Source: an uncultured Thermomicrobiales bacterium
Lineage (GTDB): Bacteria > Chloroflexota > Chloroflexia > Thermomicrobiales > UBA6265
Direction of reading: 5' to 3'
Assembly: GCA_902806355.1 (NCBI GenBank)
Contig: CADCWI010000083.1
Span: 318-22,675, forward strand
DNA length: 22,358 nucleotides
Positions 22,061-22,358 of this stretch are shown here, one piece after another; positions within the stretch are counted from its first letter, which is position 1; every line of letters begins with the position of its first letter. The position numbers and the translations under genes are program-made. The notes under the pieces were generated by a model, which saw nothing but the letters and a program-made list of their open reading frames with translations, was not told the origin of the DNA and ran no database searches.

Positions 22061-22358
22061 TGGTTCTTTTGTCCTCTTCTCTTCTATAGAAAGAAGCTCA
22101 CCTGGGCCGGCATTCGACGCGCAAGGTGGAACTTTCGGCCCTAACTCAACTATAGCGATCGTGCTTCCTGTAAGGGAAGAGGCACTGGCCGATTATCTCG
22201 ATGAGAGGCACCCTCACCACGCCGCGTGAAGTGTGTGCCCTCATGACTCGATCACGCCGGCCCCGCCTCCACCGGGGCCGACTGATCTGGGCGGCGACCG
22301 TCTCCGTCGCGTGGGCGCGCACGCCAGAAGGCGATTGCCGTGGCAGGACATTCACAGT
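22061..22358. other. Noncoding region upstream of ridA to the window edge
   Basis: No convincing gene. TATAGT on the minus strand, at 22153-22158, could be the ridA -10 box, with no good -35. A near-palindrome around TTCTATAGAA (22082-22091), flanked by CTTCT and AGAAG, lies 20 bp before the ridA start. CGGCCCCG/CGGGGCCG at 22258-22280 is an 8-bp hairpin with a 7-nt loop and could end a gene lying to the right of the window or be a regulatory dyad. A plus-strand frame from 22201 stays open to the edge but is Arg-rich and unconvincing. Confidence 0.35.

Noticed and set aside
22201..22358. Plus-strand frame open to the right edge of the window
   Set aside because: Arg-rich, with no ribosome site that I can defend and a hairpin in its middle; too little sequence to judge.

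Overview
The window is high-GC, densely coded bacterial chromosome. The best guess for the source is a member of the Chloroflexota, possibly Thermomicrobia-like. That guess rests on gene content: a b6-type quinol:acceptor complex with a plastocyanin/auracyanin-like domain, a compact his operon ending in an extended hisI, and many ATGA-coupled gene pairs. It is not a database result. There is no insertion sequence, phage gene, CRISPR array, toxin-antitoxin pair or rRNA that I can support. The content is housekeeping metabolism, respiration and envelope biosynthesis.

Layout from left to right. (1) 2-1495 (+): an aldehyde dehydrogenase of the 1-pyrroline-5-carboxylate dehydrogenase group, cut at its 5' end by the window edge and followed by a hairpin terminator. 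(2) 1719-4338 (-): a PLP aminotransferase preceded by an MFS-like membrane protein. The latter has a promoter with an overlapping palindrome and an Arg-rich tail built from a 12-bp tandem repeat. (3) 4627-5514 (-): a HIT-family protein with an extra C-terminal domain. (4) 5804-8069 (+): a polyprenyl-phosphate sugar-phosphate transferase and a Wzz-like protein, a minimal exopolysaccharide pair. (5) 8021-13807 (-): the histidine operon hisG-hisC-hisB-hisH-hisA-hisF-hisI, in that transcription order. hisD and a free-standing hisE are absent here, and HisI carries a HisE/MazG-like extension. (6) 14004-14432 (-): a DUF983 zinc-ribbon membrane protein. (7) 14745-16268 (+): comM/yifB AAA ATPase. (8) 16276-17402 (-): cyclodeaminase/cyclohydrolase, translationally coupled to a zinc-ribbon protein. 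(9) 17529-21116 (-): an electron-transfer operon of cytochrome b6-like subunit, subunit IV, Rieske protein, a membrane-anchored cytochrome c fused to a cupredoxin, and a small membrane protein. It has a plausible promoter upstream and an 18-bp hairpin terminator downstream. (10) 21472-21548 (-): tRNA-Val(CAC) with encoded CCA and a good promoter. (11) 21653-22060 (-): ridA.

The his genes together convert PRPP and ATP towards histidinol phosphate, apart from the steps whose genes lie elsewhere. The b6/IV/Rieske genes should form a menaquinol-oxidising complex that delivers electrons to the c-type heme and then to the fused copper domain. The most interesting points are the b6-type features of the cytochrome b subunit, including a cysteine at the position that binds heme c_n/c_i in b6f complexes; the cytochrome c-cupredoxin fusion; the HisI fusion with an altered metal-site motif; and several structured noncoding stretches. 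I did not find a clearly new defence or mobile system.
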